64,000 bases of DNA, taken from contig CATNEN010000038.1 of assembly GCA_950097015.1 (NCBI GenBank), positions 31,644,501 to 31,708,500 on the forward strand, read 5' to 3'. The stretch is from Macrostomum hystrix (Eukaryota > Platyhelminthes > Macrostomidae). Shown one piece after another: positions 22,301 through 33,630 of the stretch (its first letter is position 1; the number at the start of each line of letters is the position of its first letter). Position numbers and translations under genes: made by a program. Below the pieces are notes generated by a model, which searched no databases, was not told the origin of the DNA, and saw only the letters and a program-made list of their open reading frames with translations.

Positions 22301-25300
22301 GATTTGGTTCATAGGGATTTTAGAACATAGATTGGATAAGAAGTAGATAATGGGAGGCAGATAGATTGGATAAGAAGTAGATAATGGGAGGCAGATAGAT
22401 TGGATGAGAAGTAGATAATGGGAGGCAGATAGATTGGATAAGAAGTAGATAATGGGAGGCAGATAGATTGGATAAGAAGTAGATAATGGGAGGCAGATAG
22501 ATTGGATAAGAAGTAGATAATGGGAGGCAGATAGATTGGATAAGAAGTAGATAATGGGAGGCAGAAAGATTGGATAAGAAGTAGATAATGGGAGGCAGAT
22601 AGATTGGATGAGAAGTAGATAATGGGAGGCAGATAGATTGGATAAGAAGTAGATAATGGGAGGCGGAGAGATTGGATGAGAAGTAGATAATGGGAGGCAG
22701 ATAGATTGGATGAGAAGTAGATAATGGGAGGCAGATAGATTGGATAAGAAGTAGATAATGGGAGGCAGATAGATTGGATAAGAAGTAGATAATGGGAGGC
22801 AGAAAGATTGGATAAGAAGTAGATAATGGGAGGCAGATAGATTGGATGAGAAGTAGATAATGGGAGGCAGATAGATTGGATAAGAAGTAGATAATGGGAG
22901 GCGGAGAGATTGGATGAGAAGTAGATAATGGGAGGCAGATAGATTGGATGAGAAGTAGATAATGGGAGGCAGATAGATTTGATGAGAAGTAGATAATGGG
23001 AGGCAGATAGATTGGATGAGAAGTAGATAATGGGAGGCAGATAGATTGGATGAGAAGTAGATAATGGGAGGCGGATAGATTGGATGAGAAGTAGATAATG
23101 GGAAGCAGATAGATTGGATGAGAAGTAGATAATGGGAGGCAGATAGATTGGATGAGAAGTAGATAATGGGAGGCAGATAGATTGGATGAGAAGTAGATTA
23201 TGGGAGGCAGATAGATTGGATGAGTAGTAGATAATGGGAGGTAGATAGATTGGATGAGAAGTAGATAATTGGAGGCAGATAGATTGGATGAGAAGTAGAT
23301 AATGGGAGGCAGATAGATTAGTTGAGAAGTAGATAATGGGAGGCGGATAGATTGGATGAGAAGTAGATAATGGGAGGCAGATAGATTGGATGAGAAGTAG
23401 ATAATGGGAGGCAGATAGATTGGATGAGAAGTAGATAATGGGAGGCAGATAGATTGGATGAGAAGTAGATAATGGGAGGCGGATAGATTGGATGAGAAGT
23501 AGATAATGGGAGGCGGATAGATTGGATGAGAAGTAGATAATGGGAGGCGGATAGATTGGATGAGAAGTAGATAATGGGAGGTAGATAGATTGGATGAGAA
23601 GTAGATAATGGGAGGCAGATAGATTGGATGAGAAGTAGATAATGGGAGGCAGATAGATTAGTTGAGAAGTAGAAAATGGGAGGCAGATAGATTGGATGAG
23701 AAGTAGATAATGGGAGGCAGATAGATTAGTTGAGAAGTAGATAATGGGAGGCAGATAGATTGGATGAGAAGTAGATAATGGGAGGCAGATAGATTAGTTG
23801 AGAAGTAGATAATGGGAGGCAGATAGATTGGATGAGAAGTAGATAATGGGAGGCAGATAGATTAGTTGAGAAGTAGATAATGGGAGGCAGATAGATTGGA
23901 TGAGAAGTAGATTATGGCAGGCAGATAGATTGGATGAGTAGTAGATAATGGGAGGTAGATAGATTGGATGAGAAGTAGATAATTGGAGGCAGATAGATTG
24001 GATGAGAAGTAGATAATGGGAGGCAGATAGATTAGTTGAGAAGTAGATAATGGGAGGCGGATAGATTGGATGAGAAGTAGATAATGGGAGGCAGATAGAT
24101 TGGATGAGAAGTAGATAATGGGAGGCAGATAGATTGGATGAGAAGTAGATAATGGGAGGCAGATAGATTGGATGAGAAGTAGATAATGGGAGGCGGATAG
24201 ATTGGATGAGAAGTAGATAATGGGAGGCGGATAGATTGGATGAGAAGTAGATAATGGGAGGCGGATAGATTGGATGAGAAGTAGATAATGGGAGGTAGAT
24301 AGATTGGATGAGAAGTAGATAATGGGAGGCAGATAGATTGGATGAGAAGTAGATAATGGGAGGCAGATAGATTGGATGAGAAGTAGATAATGGGAGGCAG
24401 ATAGATTAGTTGAGAAGTAGATAATGGGAGGCAGATAGATTGGATGAGAAGTAGATAATGGGAGGCAGATAGATTAGTTGAGAAGTAGATAGGACTGTTT
24501 TAGAAGTTTTTTTAATTAGTTAAATTAAAAGTGCGAAAATCCGATATTCACAATAGCATGTAGTCTGAAAATAAATTGAAAGCAAATTAATTAAAAATCT
24601 GACAGCGAGTTTTGTCAGCTCGGCTTGCAGTTTAAGCTTCAGCCAGATTGCTAGTTAAATTGCTGAATGTGGAATCCATAGCAACATTATTTCACTTAAT
24701 TACTCGCGACCTACATAAAAAGTCAAAATACTGGTTCTATTTTTCCACAAGTTCGATCGTATTGTGTCATTCTTTGGAATTCTGTTTTACAGCTTTGTTG
24801 TTTTGCTGTTGCTGTTTTTTAATCCCACCACATGAAACTCCTTTATCTAAAATGTCATGTCTCGTTTTTTTAATGTATAAGTTTACATGTCCTATATATT
24901 TTTCTCTTTGTGTAGACTCTACATTTTTATTATAATTATCCTCTTCTCTCATCACATATCCTCTCATCTCCGATCCTCATATCTCTCATCTCATCTCCTC
25001 TCATGTCATCTCATCTCTTCTCACGTCATCTCATCTCCTTTCATGTCATCTCATATCCTGTCATGTCATCTCATCTCCTTTCATGTCATCTCATCTCATG
25101 TCATCTCATCTCCTTTCATGTCATCTCTTCTCATGTCATCTCATATCCTGTCATGTCATCTCATATCCTGTCATGTCATCTCATCTCCTTTCATGTCATC
25201 TCATCTCCTCTCGTGTCGTCTCATCTCCTCTCGTGTCATCTCATCTCCTCTCATGTCGTCTCATCTCCTCTCATGTCATCTCATCTCCTTTCATGTCATC

Positions 25301-26750
25301 TCTTCTCATGTCATCTCATATCCTGTCATGTCATCTCATATCCTGTCATGTCATCTCATCTCCTTTCATGTCATCTCATCTCCTCTCGTGTCATCTCATC
25401 TCCTCTCATGTCGTCTCATCTCCTCTGTTGTATGTATAATGCGTCGATTTTTGTCACTACTAAACAAGGCACAAAAGTGCAGCCCCTATCTACAAAATGA
25501 GATACCGACTACCCTGGTCAAATTCAGGCACAGCTTCCTGTTATTTACCAGCTTCATCATGGCTGTTGGAATCCTGTCGCTAATCATCACCTACATTGTC
25601 TGGCGTGCCGAAGGCTATCCGCCCCGTTATCACTACCTGATTGGCATTGTGTTGCAGGCATTCTTTGGCCTTTTGTTGTGTGTTCTTAATCCCTACGGTG
25701 TAAGACCTAGTCCGCAAGTGTTGCTGTTTTTTGAATCGCTTACTCTTCAACGATTTTTTCTTTACATTTGCCTAATTTATGCCTTTTGATAGAACACTTA
25801 ATGTACACATGCCCAAACCAGCCCCTTATGTACACACGCCCAAACCAGCCCCTAATGTACACACGCCCAAACCAGCCCCTAATGTACACACGCCCAAACC
25901 AGCCCCCTAATGTACACACGCCCAAACCAGCCCCCTAATGTACACACGCCCAAACCAGCCCCCTAATGTACACTTGCCCAAACCAGCCCCTAATGTACAT
26001 ACGCCCAAACCAGCCCCTAATGTACACACGCCCAAACCAGCCCCTAATGTACACACGCCCAAACCAGCCCCTAATGTACACACGCCCAAACCAGCCCCTA
26101 ATGTACACACGCCCAAACCAGCCCCTAATGTACACACGCCCAAACCAGCCCCCTAATGTACACACGCCCAAACCAACTTCCTTAAATACATGTACAATCC
26201 TATTAATCATCGTCGTTCACACACTTAATTGTAAATTTTCCTAGAAAATAAGTTTTCAATTTTTGTCGCTAAATGTTTTTGTCTCTATATATTCACATTG
26301 CCTGTTTTTATTTTTCTTCACTTTACAAGTCTTTGTGACGCATTTTTTATCAGAAACTTAGCTTTAAAGCACTTCATTATCTGGCCGAAACTTAAACCCT
26401 AAGCACTCTTATGAAAAAATGAAAAAAAATTACTAGATTCAATAGATTCAATAGATTTTACAAAATTTTCTCAACGTCCTACTGAAATACCATTAGTTAA
26501 GTAGCAATAAAAGTAAAATTCCAACTAAATTAAAAAATTTCAGTGGTACCACGCGGCCATCAATCTGACAACCAACGAGAGCATGAACAAGAAGCGCTAC
26601 ACATATCTCAAAGATTCATCGGGAAAATTTCGTAATCCTTTCGACCGCGGCCTAGTTAATAACCTGCTTGAATTTTGTCACCTTCGTGCGCCCAGATACA
26701 GCGTAGAAGAATTGTCAGAGATCAAGGGCCCGGCCCACATCATTGTCTGA
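19334..26750 (+). CDS. ZDHHC17: Ankyrin-repeat DHHC palmitoyltransferase (Hip14/ZDHHC17 type), 4 exons
   Basis: Exons 19334-20170, 20655-21226, 22124-22289 and 26544-26750 join in frame to 593 aa (human ZDHHC17 is about 630). Residues about 85-310 are ankyrin repeats (AGHTLAHWACLHGHLGVITF, GDTPLHWAAFKAQPDLVRLL, GQTPLHQACLSGNI). Two membrane helices follow (LFLLFCIICWGYPTY, then LHWLFISLNCLMWFAFYH), then the Cys-rich domain (CHTCRCVKPVRAKHC, CDRCVMEMDHHCPY) with catalytic Cys458. Two more helices are in exon 3, and the TTxE motif (LTTNESMNKKRY) with NPFDRG opens the C-terminal part in exon 4. An intact DHHC separates it from ZDHHC13, which has DQHC. The enzyme S-acylates cytosolic-tail cysteines at the Golgi, with ankyrin repeats recruiting substrates. 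A His/Gly-rich linker (HGHSHG) precedes the repeats. The tail ends HIIV. Introns 1 and 2 are almost pure tandem repeat. Confidence 0.92.
20190..20645. repeat. 10-mer minisatellite filling intron 1 of ZDHHC17
   Basis: About 45 copies of CATCCTGACC with variants (CATCCTAACC, CATCTTGATC, CACCCTGACC). It starts 20 nt after the donor and ends about 10 nt before the acceptor of intron 1 (20171-20654). Confidence 0.95.
21229..22090. repeat. 22-mer minisatellite filling intron 2 of ZDHHC17
   Basis: About 39 copies of a 22-nt unit, TGATGTGCTGTTATGCACTG plus GC, beginning directly at the exon 2 donor and ending about 30 nt before the exon 3 acceptor. Variants (TGTACTGTT, GGGTAATG, GGGGGATG) are distributed in repeated blocks. 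Confidence 0.96.
22331..24490. repeat. 34-mer minisatellite with higher-order structure, intron 3 of ZDHHC17
   Basis: About 63 copies of a 34-nt unit (AGATAGATTGGATGAGAAGT then AGATAATGGGAGGC). Diagnostic variants (AGATTATGG, GAGTAGTAG, GATAATTGG) recur exactly 714 bp apart (about 23197 and 23911, 23267 and 23981), that is 21 units. The following 24491-24955 is AT-rich with no recognised feature. Confidence 0.96.
24955..25435. repeat. TCATCTCATCTCC-type minisatellite, intron 3 of ZDHHC17
   Basis: Copies of an 11-nt theme (CATCTCATCTC / CTTTCATGT) alternating as units of about 21-22 nt, with TCATGTCATCTCATCTCC as the dominant form. Blocks of variants (TCTTCTCATG, CATATCCTG) are repeated, for example at about 25120 and 25300. 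Confidence 0.93.
25439..25700 (+). other. Unassigned open segment encoding two hydrophobic helices inside ZDHHC17 intron 3
   Basis: An ATG at about 25439 opens MRRFLSLLNKAQKCSPYLQN, followed by a polar stretch and two hydrophobic helices (FLLFTSFIMAVGILSLIITY and YLIGIVLQAFFGLLLCVLN) joined by a charged link (WRAEGYPPRY). GC content and codon use are exon-like, unlike the AT-rich intron around it. A good donor (GGT|GTAAGA) follows at about 25700, and an acceptor-like CAG precedes the helices at about 25526. It is not needed for ZDHHC17, whose helix 4 runs straight from exon 3 to exon 4. It could be one exon of a nested small membrane protein gene, or an alternative exon. I do not recognise the family. 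Confidence 0.4.
25795..26180. repeat. 27-28-mer minisatellite, intron 3 of ZDHHC17
   Basis: About 14 copies of a unit built from CCCCTAATGTACACACG and CCCAAACCAG. 26181-26543 is AT-rich with no feature up to the acceptor. Confidence 0.95.
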
Positions 26751-26984
26751 ACTGTACACTTATTTTATTGCTTGACTTCTAATTGGCCTCATTTTTATAT
26801 AAGCTTGCTTCCAGTTTTTACAGTCTCTTGTAATCACAACATTGATATCTGATGTCTAGCTTACTTATTAACATGTATTCTCGTTGCCATGGCAACAACT
26901 ATGAGAGTATATTTCTAGCTGATTAACTCTGACTAGCAGACAAATCTACCCCATTTGGTTCTTTTCTCTCACTATCTATCTACC

Positions 26985-27975
26985 CCTCAGATTCTTAACT
27001 TATCTCTCACTATCTATCTACCCCTCAGATTCTTAACTTATCTCTCACTATCTATCTACCCCTCAGATTCTTAACTTATCTCTCACTATCTATCTACCCC
27101 TCAGATTCTTATCTCTCACTATCTATCTACCCCTCAGATTCTTAACTTATCTCTCACTATCTATCTACCCCTCAGATTCTTATCTCTCACTATCTATCTA
27201 CCCCTCAGATTCTTATCTCTCACTATCTATCTACCCCTCAGATTCTTAACTTATCTCTCACTATCTATCTACCCCTCAGATTCTTATCTCTCACTATCTA
27301 TCTACCCCTCAGATTCTTAACTTATCTCTCACTATCTATCTACCCCTCAGATTCTTAACTTATCTCTCACTATCTATCTACCCCTCAGATTCTTATCTCT
27401 CACTATCTATCTACCCCTCAGATTCTTATCTCTCACTATCTATCTACCCCTCAGATTCTTATCTTATCTCTCACTATCTATCTACCCCTCAGATTCTTAT
27501 CTCTCACTATCTATCTACCCCTCAGATTCTTATCTCTCACTATCTATCTACCCCTCAGATTCTTAACTTATCTCTCACTATCTATCTACCCCTCAGATTC
27601 TTATCTCTCACTATCTATCTACCCCTCAGATTCTTAACTTATCTCTCACTATCTATCTACCCCTCAGATTCTTATCTCTCACTATCTATCTACCCCTCAG
27701 ATTCTTATCTCTCACTATCTATCTACCCCTCAGATTCTTAACTTATCTCTCACTATCTATCTACCCCTCAGATTCTTATCTCTCACTATCTATCTACCCC
27801 TCAGATTCTTAACTTATCTCTCACTATCTATCTACCCCTCAGATTCTTATCTCTCACTATCTATCTACCCCTCAGATTCTTATCTTATCTCTCACTATCT
27901 ATCTACCCCTCAGATTCTTATCTCTCACTATCTATCTACCCCTCTGATTCTTATCTCTCTCAGTCTATCTACCCC
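26985..27975. repeat. 31/36-mer minisatellite downstream of ZDHHC17
   Basis: About 29 copies of a unit made of CTCACTATCTATCTACCCC, TCAGATTCTTA and an optional ACTTA. Long and short forms alternate irregularly. Each unit reads like a branch-point/pyrimidine tract ending CAG. The 230 bp between the ZDHHC17 stop and the array show no feature. Confidence 0.95.
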
Positions 27976-28744
27976 TGAGATTTTTCTTTTCTTAGTATTC
28001 AAATTTTTCGCTTCATTATAACTTTTTTAATATTTATTTAACAATTAAACTACTATTTCATTAGACTTGTTAATATTTTACGTTGAATCTTGATTTTGTT
28101 TTTTTCGTCTCCTGACTTACATGATGCGTATATCGCGTTTTCTTATTGCTCTATCACAAGAGCTTTTACCTTAAGCTGCAATTATTACACTAAATGTTTT
28201 ATTTGACGTTATAATGCTTCTTTATCATTACTAACCTGTCCGATCCTTAGGCCTTGGCGCCAATGCAATCCTGAAGGCTGCTTACGGCTGTTCAGTCCAT
28301 GGACTGGGGGCACGCCACACCCACCCTCAACTACCCCAGCTGATGCTGGTACCCGTTAAAAGGCAGGTTGAACTGAAGCAATGCAGAGTTTAGTGTCTTG
28401 CTGGAGGACATGAATCATTCTAGTTGAGTCGGGAATCGAACCTCCGACCTTTAAGTCGTCAACCCCTACACTACTCTACTATCTAAAAATGGAAATCACT
28501 AGCTTATCTCAAGCTTCCATTTTAACAATCATTATCCCAATATGATATGTGTTTTTTGCTCAATATGGTTTACTCAAATCGGTCAATTTTGCATGAAAAA
28601 TTGCTTAAACGATGCAATGAAAAAATATATTGAAATTTAAGTCCTTGGCTTCTTGTTTTAACTGCTTTTAACAAACTCTATTCGGGCAGTCTCGTAGTTA
28701 TACGTTTTTTCAGTTTTTTAGCATGGCTACTGGCATTGGCGTAA
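27976..28744. other. AT-rich intergenic stretch around a SINE
   Basis: AT-rich filler between two arrays. The only recognisable content is the SINE B copy at about 28250-28490. No exon is supported. Confidence 0.5.
28250..28490 (-). mobile_element. SINE B copy 1
   Basis: Read on the + strand it runs GGCTGCTTACGGCTG, CAGTCCATGGACTGGGGG, ACCCCAGCTGATG, GAACTGAAGCAATGCAGAGT, TTAGTGTCTTGCTGGAGGAC and finally GAATCGAACCTCCGACCTTT. The last part is the reverse complement of a tRNA T-arm/B box, so the element is oriented on the minus strand with a tRNA-like head at its high-coordinate end. Confidence 0.85.
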
Positions 28745-30990
28745 ATTCTCACTGTCTAATCTCACTGTCTAATCTCACTGTCTAATCTCAGTGTCTAATC
28801 TCAGTGTTTAATCTCACTGTAATCTCAGTGTCTAATCTCACTGTCTAATCTCACTGTCTAATCTCACTGTCTAATCTCATTGTCTAATCTCAGTGTCTAA
28901 TCTCAGTGTCTAATCTCAGTGTTTAATCTCACTGTAATCTCTGTGTCTAATCTCTGTGTCTAATCTCAGTCAGTGTCTAATCTCAGTGTATAATCTCACT
29001 GTCTAATCTCACTGTCTAATCTCAGTGTCTAATCTCAGTGTCTAATCTCATTGTCTAATCTCACTATCTAATCTCAGTGTCTAATCTCAGTGACTAATCT
29101 CATTGTCTAATCTCACTGACTAATCTCAGTGTCTAATCTCAGTGACTAATCTCAGTGACTAATCTCATTGTCTAATCTCACTGACTAATCTCAGTGTCTA
29201 ATCTCAGTGACTAATCTCATTGTCTAATCTCACTGACTAATCTCATTGTCTAATCTCACTGACTAATCTCATTGTCTAATCTCACTGACTAATCTCAGTG
29301 TCTAATCTCACCGACTAATCTCACTGACTAATCTCAGTGTCTAATCTCATTGTCTAATCTCAGTGTTTAAGCTCACTGTAATCTCAGTGTCTAATCTCAG
29401 TGTCTAATCTCAGTGACTAATCTCATTGTCTAATCTCACTGACTAATCTCATTGTCTAATCTCACTGACTAATCTCATTGTCTAATCTCACTGACTAATC
29501 TCAGTGTCTAATCTCACCGACTAATCTCACTGACTAATCTCACTGACTAATCTCAGTGACTAATCTCATTGTCAAATCTCAGTGTCTAATCTCACTGACT
29601 AATCTCATTGTCTAATCTCACTGTCTAATCTCACTGTCTAATCTCAGTGTCTAATCTCAGTGTCTAATCTCAGTGTTTAATCTCTGTGTCTAATCTCAGT
29701 GTCTAATCTCAGTGACTAATCTCAATGTCTAATCTCATTGTCTAATCTCAGTGTTTAAGCTCACTGTAATCTCTGTGTCTAATCTCAGTGTCTAATCTCA
29801 GTGACTAATCTCAATGTCTAATCTCATTGTCTAATCTCAGTGTTTAAGCTCACTGTAATCTCTGTGTCTAATCTCAGTGTCTAATCTCATTGTCTAATCT
29901 CACTGACTAATCTCAGTGTCTAATCTCAGTGTTTAATCTCACTGTAATCTCTGTGTCTAATCTCAGTGTCTAATCTCAGTGACTAATCTCAATGTCTAAT
30001 CTCATTGTCTAATCTCAGTGTTTAAGCTCACTGTAATCTCTGTGTCTAATCTCAGTGTCTAATCTCATTGTCTAATCTCACTGACTAATCTCATTGTCTA
30101 ATCTCACTGACTAATCTTAGTGTCTAATCTCACTGACTAATCTCATTGTCTAATCTCACTGACTAATCTCAGTGTCTAATCTCAGTGACTAATCTCATTG
30201 TCTAATCTCAATGTCTAATCTCACTGTCTAATCTCACTGTCTAATCTCAGTGTCTAATCTCAGTGTCTAATCTCACTGTTTAATCTCACTGTAATCTCAG
30301 TGTCTAATCTCAGTGTCTAATCTCAGTGACTAATCTCAATGTCTAATCTAATTGTCTAATCTCAGTGTTTAAGCTCACTGTAATCTGTGTGTGTAATCTC
30401 ATTGTCTAATCTCAGTGACTAATCTCAATGTCTAATCTCATTGTCTAATCTCAGTGTTTAAGCTCACTGTAATCTCTGTGTCTAATCTCAGTGTCTAATC
30501 TCATTGTCTAATCTCACTGACTAATCTCATTGTCTAATCTCACTGACTAATCTCAGTGTCTAATCTCACTGACTAATCTCATTGTCTAATCTCACTGACT
30601 AATCTCAGTGTCTAATCTCAGTGTTTAATCTCACTGTAATCTCTGTGTCTAATCTCAGTGTCTAATCTCAGTGACTAATCTCAATGTCTAATCTCATTGT
30701 CTAATCTCAGTGTTTAAGCTCACTGTAATCTCTGTGTCTAATCTCAGTGTCTAATCTCATTGTCTAATCTCACTGACTAATCTCATTGTCTAATCTCACT
30801 GACTAATCTCAGTGTCTAATCTCACTGACTAATCTCATTGTCTAATCTCACTGACTAATCTCAGTGTCTAATCTCAGTGTTTAATCTCACTGTAATCTCT
30901 GTGTCTAATCTCAGTGTCTAATCTCAGTGACTAATCTCAATGTCTAATCTCACTGTAATCTCAGTGTCTAATCTCAGTGTCTAATCTCAC
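28745..30990. repeat. 13-mer minisatellite, 2.2 kb, between ZDHHC17 and GST
   Basis: About 170 copies of CTAATCTCAGTGT with three main variants at the GTGT position (CTGT, CTGA, TTGT) and a TTTAAGCTCACTGTAA interruption that recurs as part of larger repeated blocks (for example about 29360, 29750, 29840, 30015, 30370, 30460 and 30710). Confidence 0.95.
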
Positions 30991-31607
30991 TGCATATGCT
31001 CTGAAACAAAAACTTGGAAATGAAAACGGCCTTGCAAAAATATCTAAACTTCGAAAGAAAAGTTTGCCATACTTTAAATTGTTCGACAATCCTTAGAAAA
31101 AATGATTATCCGTTTTTCGGCACCGCTTGCCGAAAATAAAAAATTTACAATTGCTTCAAGCCAATTTCTAATCATCTGGATAGCCTCTGTAACTATTGTG
31201 CTTGTCACTGTCTATCTGCTTTGAGGGTTCATATAGTTTGATTCACTTGTGTCACCAAACAGAAATTGGTGTCTTATCTAAGTTTTCTTCTATGCTGTTT
31301 TCTATAACTCCTTCGCATTCACTTTTATCTCAGAGAAAAACCAGATTAAACTGGAGTCTTAAATGCGTCCACTGGTACGGTACTCATGCATTTGCCGCGG
31401 TTGCTGAACTGTTGTCACAAAACAAAATCTACGAGTATGATAAGCGCATTCATGCCTGGACACACCCCACACTGTGAGACAAGGTTGATACTAAATGGTG
31501 TACAGAAAATATGCTATAAATACAGAGAAATGGTTTGACAAAGCTTTCTGCTTCACCTCCGAATAGATTAGCACCGAAGTAAGAAAGCAAAGCCTGTACT
31601 ATAAGCT
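30991..31607 (+). promoter_or_regulatory. GST promoter region with TATA box and antioxidant-response-like element
   Basis: TATAAATA lies at 31515-31522, 86 nt before the ATG of the first GST. TGACAAAGC at 31536-31544 fits the antioxidant response element core TGAC-N3-GC that binds Nrf2/CncC-small Maf dimers upstream of GST genes in animals. Here it lies just after the TATA box. The rest of the 600 bp holds no supported gene. Functional use is inference. Confidence 0.45.
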
Positions 31608-32828
31608 ATGAGCTACAAATTGTACTATTTTGACGGTCGCGGTCGCGGCGAGATCATCCGGCTGGTGTTTGCCGCCGCGGGCGTCGAATTTCAAGACATC
31701 CGCTTCGACATGGACGAATGGGCCAGCAAGTACAAGGCCTTGGCGCCAACCGGCCTGGCGCCATTTCTGGAGGATGCAGTCACTGGCAAGACGCTGGTGC
31801 AGAGCAATGCCATCGCCAAGCTGTTAGCCGCCAGGTACAAGTTGGATAGCAGCGACGCTTTCGAGTTCTACAAGGCTGAACGAATGCTGCACCAGGTAAA
31901 GCTTGTGTTTTCAGTTTCGACCGTGTTAATGACCGGGATCCGTGAGCAAGGTCCCTGAGTTCGATTCCGCGGCGAGGCCACTTTCATTTGGGACGCAGCC
32001 GACGCCCTTGAGGGCCAACCTCCAAGGCACAGTGAAAGTTTACACCGCCTGGCGATGAGAAAGTCAGGGCAGATGTACACACCTGTGTGAGCGTATGCCT
32101 GCGTTCAGTATCTGTGTGCGTGTGTGCTCAGGAGTCAGCGAAATAGGGCAGAATTGTCTCCTCGCTGGCTGCGGGTCTGCTGTCACCAAATGATGTGCCA
32201 CTGCCCGCCGCCTTCCTTCATTTATTATTTTTTTATTATCAAGCTAATGACCCGCTTTATGACGCAATCGCTGCGAGAGATGTACATTACTAATGTACAT
32301 CTTGCTCGAGGGAGTCATCGATGTTCTAAAAATAGATCTTCCGCGCCCGACGTACAGAAACTCTACCATAGAGAAGTAGTGTACATTACTGTTGCACGTG
32401 ATGCACTCATTTCTCTTCCAGTTTAAAAAAAGCGAGTGTACATAGTCTAACATTAAATCCTTCTCCGCCAACAAAATCATTAGATCAAGGACCTGGAGGA
32501 CATCACCGTGGCCGTAATGTTCGATCCGGAGGAATTGCGCCCGGCTCTCAAGAAGGACTTCTTGGCCACCAAGGCGCCGTACCAGTTCGCCACAATGGCC
32601 AAGTACCTGCAGGAGACTGACTCCAAGTTTGTCAACGGCAAGAACCTCACACTGGCCGATCTGGCCCTCATCAACATCGTCGATTTCATGGAATTCATCG
32701 GTCCCGAGGCCCAGGAGATCGCCGGCAGCCATCCGGAGTTCGCCGCCCACAAGAAGCACGTCCTGGAGTCCAACAAGAACCTGGCCGACTATCTGGCTAA
32801 CCGCAAGCAGGGAAAGCTGCCTTTCTAG
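31608..32828 (+). CDS. Sigma-class glutathione S-transferase 1, 2 exons
   Basis: Exons 31608-31895 and 32484-32828 (phase 0) give 210 aa, normal for sigma GSTs. The N-terminal thioredoxin-fold domain opens [20 protein letters not shown], with Tyr7 as the expected catalytic tyrosine, the cis-Pro at about residue 52 (APFLED) and the glutathione-binding QSNAI at 65-69. The all-helical C-terminal domain carries [14 protein letters not shown], the conserved N-capping box and hydrophobic-staple helix, and ends KLPF. It conjugates glutathione to electrophiles or isomerises prostaglandin-like substrates in the cytosol. The intron lies exactly between the two domains after MLHQ, as in the neighbour at 33631, so the two are a tandem duplicate pair. 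The intron contains a SINE A copy. Confidence 0.95.
31945..32215 (+). mobile_element. SINE A copy 2, intron of GST 1
   Basis: Matches the SINE A body from GAGTTCGATTCCGCGGCGAG through GGGACGCAGCC, TACACCGCCTGGCGATGAG, GTGTGCTCAGGAGTCAGCG and TCACCAAATGATGTGCCACT. Here the B-box-like GTTCGATTCC is well kept, and only remnants of the head are present upstream. The rest of the intron holds a short inverted repeat around TGTACATTAC at about 32280 and 32380. Confidence 0.85.
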
Positions 32829-33630
32829 ACACCGCGCTAACATACCTACTCTCTAACTGGCTACTATGAGTAGAGTGTTGACAATTTGAGCTTTGTTTCA
32901 TTACATTTTCAAATGTTATTTTCAAGTTTCAATAATTCTTATTTTAAAAAATACACTTTTAGGTTATATAAAATTTTAATAGCAACTTTTGTCAATTAAT
33001 TGATTAAACTTGATTAAACCAAGAATGCTGCGTACGGCTGTTCAGTCCATGGACTGGGGGGACGCTGGTACCCATTTTAACAGCTGGGTGAACTGAAGCA
33101 ATGCAGAGTTAAGTGTCTTGCTTGATGCGCACTAAATGTTCCTGCGGAATCTAGAATCGAACCTCCGACCTTCAAGTCGAGAGTCCGTCGCCCTAACCAC
33201 ACTGAGGCTACAGCTGAACTTACTTCAATTGAGTTGTTTCTGTAGGTTATAGCAAAAAAAGAAAAGAAATTCTTTTAAAGATATTTTAAAGATTTTGTAA
33301 ATAAAATTTCTATCCTACATAGCAAAAACAAGAACTGCTATGGACGATGTTAGAAAAATGTTAAGTGCTCAGCGCAGTGTCCACTTTTGCCTTGAATATA
33401 AAGAAAGTTTAAGCTAAAATAAACTGCTCGCGTGAAGCACACACGCGGTCATACTCAAGCTCACCTCTCTCTAATTCTGTGTGCCATGTGTGCCGCCATT
33501 CTCACAGCTCTATAGTAGGTGGAGGGGTGAGCGGGTTGCTGAGAGCGGCGCCACCCCACTAGCGCGCACCGAAATTGCACTGGGTTAAATTATTTGCCTA
33601 AACTGGGTCTACCGAGTTGCAGCTTCTAAA
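32829..33630 (+). other. Intergenic region between the two GST genes
   Basis: Contains the GST 1 3' UTR, a SINE B copy (about 33025-33235), and a GC-rich 150-bp block (33480-33630) immediately before the second GST that is likely its promoter. I see no clear TATA box there. Confidence 0.5.
33025..33235 (-). mobile_element. SINE B copy 2
   Basis: Same order as copy 1: TGCGTACGGCTG, CAGTCCATGGACTGGGGG, AACTGAAGCAATGCAGAGTT, AGTGTCTTGCTTGATG and AATCGAACCTCCGACCTTC, followed by GCCCTAACCAC. This makes the tRNA-like head, read on the minus strand, the best preserved of the four. Confidence 0.87.

Noticed and set aside
22331-24490. CRISPR-like regular repeat array
   Set aside because: Units are contiguous without unique spacers, the genome is eukaryotic and no cas gene is present.
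25439-25700. Assignment of the two-helix segment as an extra ZDHHC17 exon
   Set aside because: Insertion would separate helix 4 from the TTxE motif. Exon 3 joins exon 4 in phase and matches the family without it.
31196-31477. 93-codon open frame upstream of GST 1
   Set aside because: No recognisable domain, AT-rich codon use unlike the neighbouring exons, and it lies in the GST promoter region.
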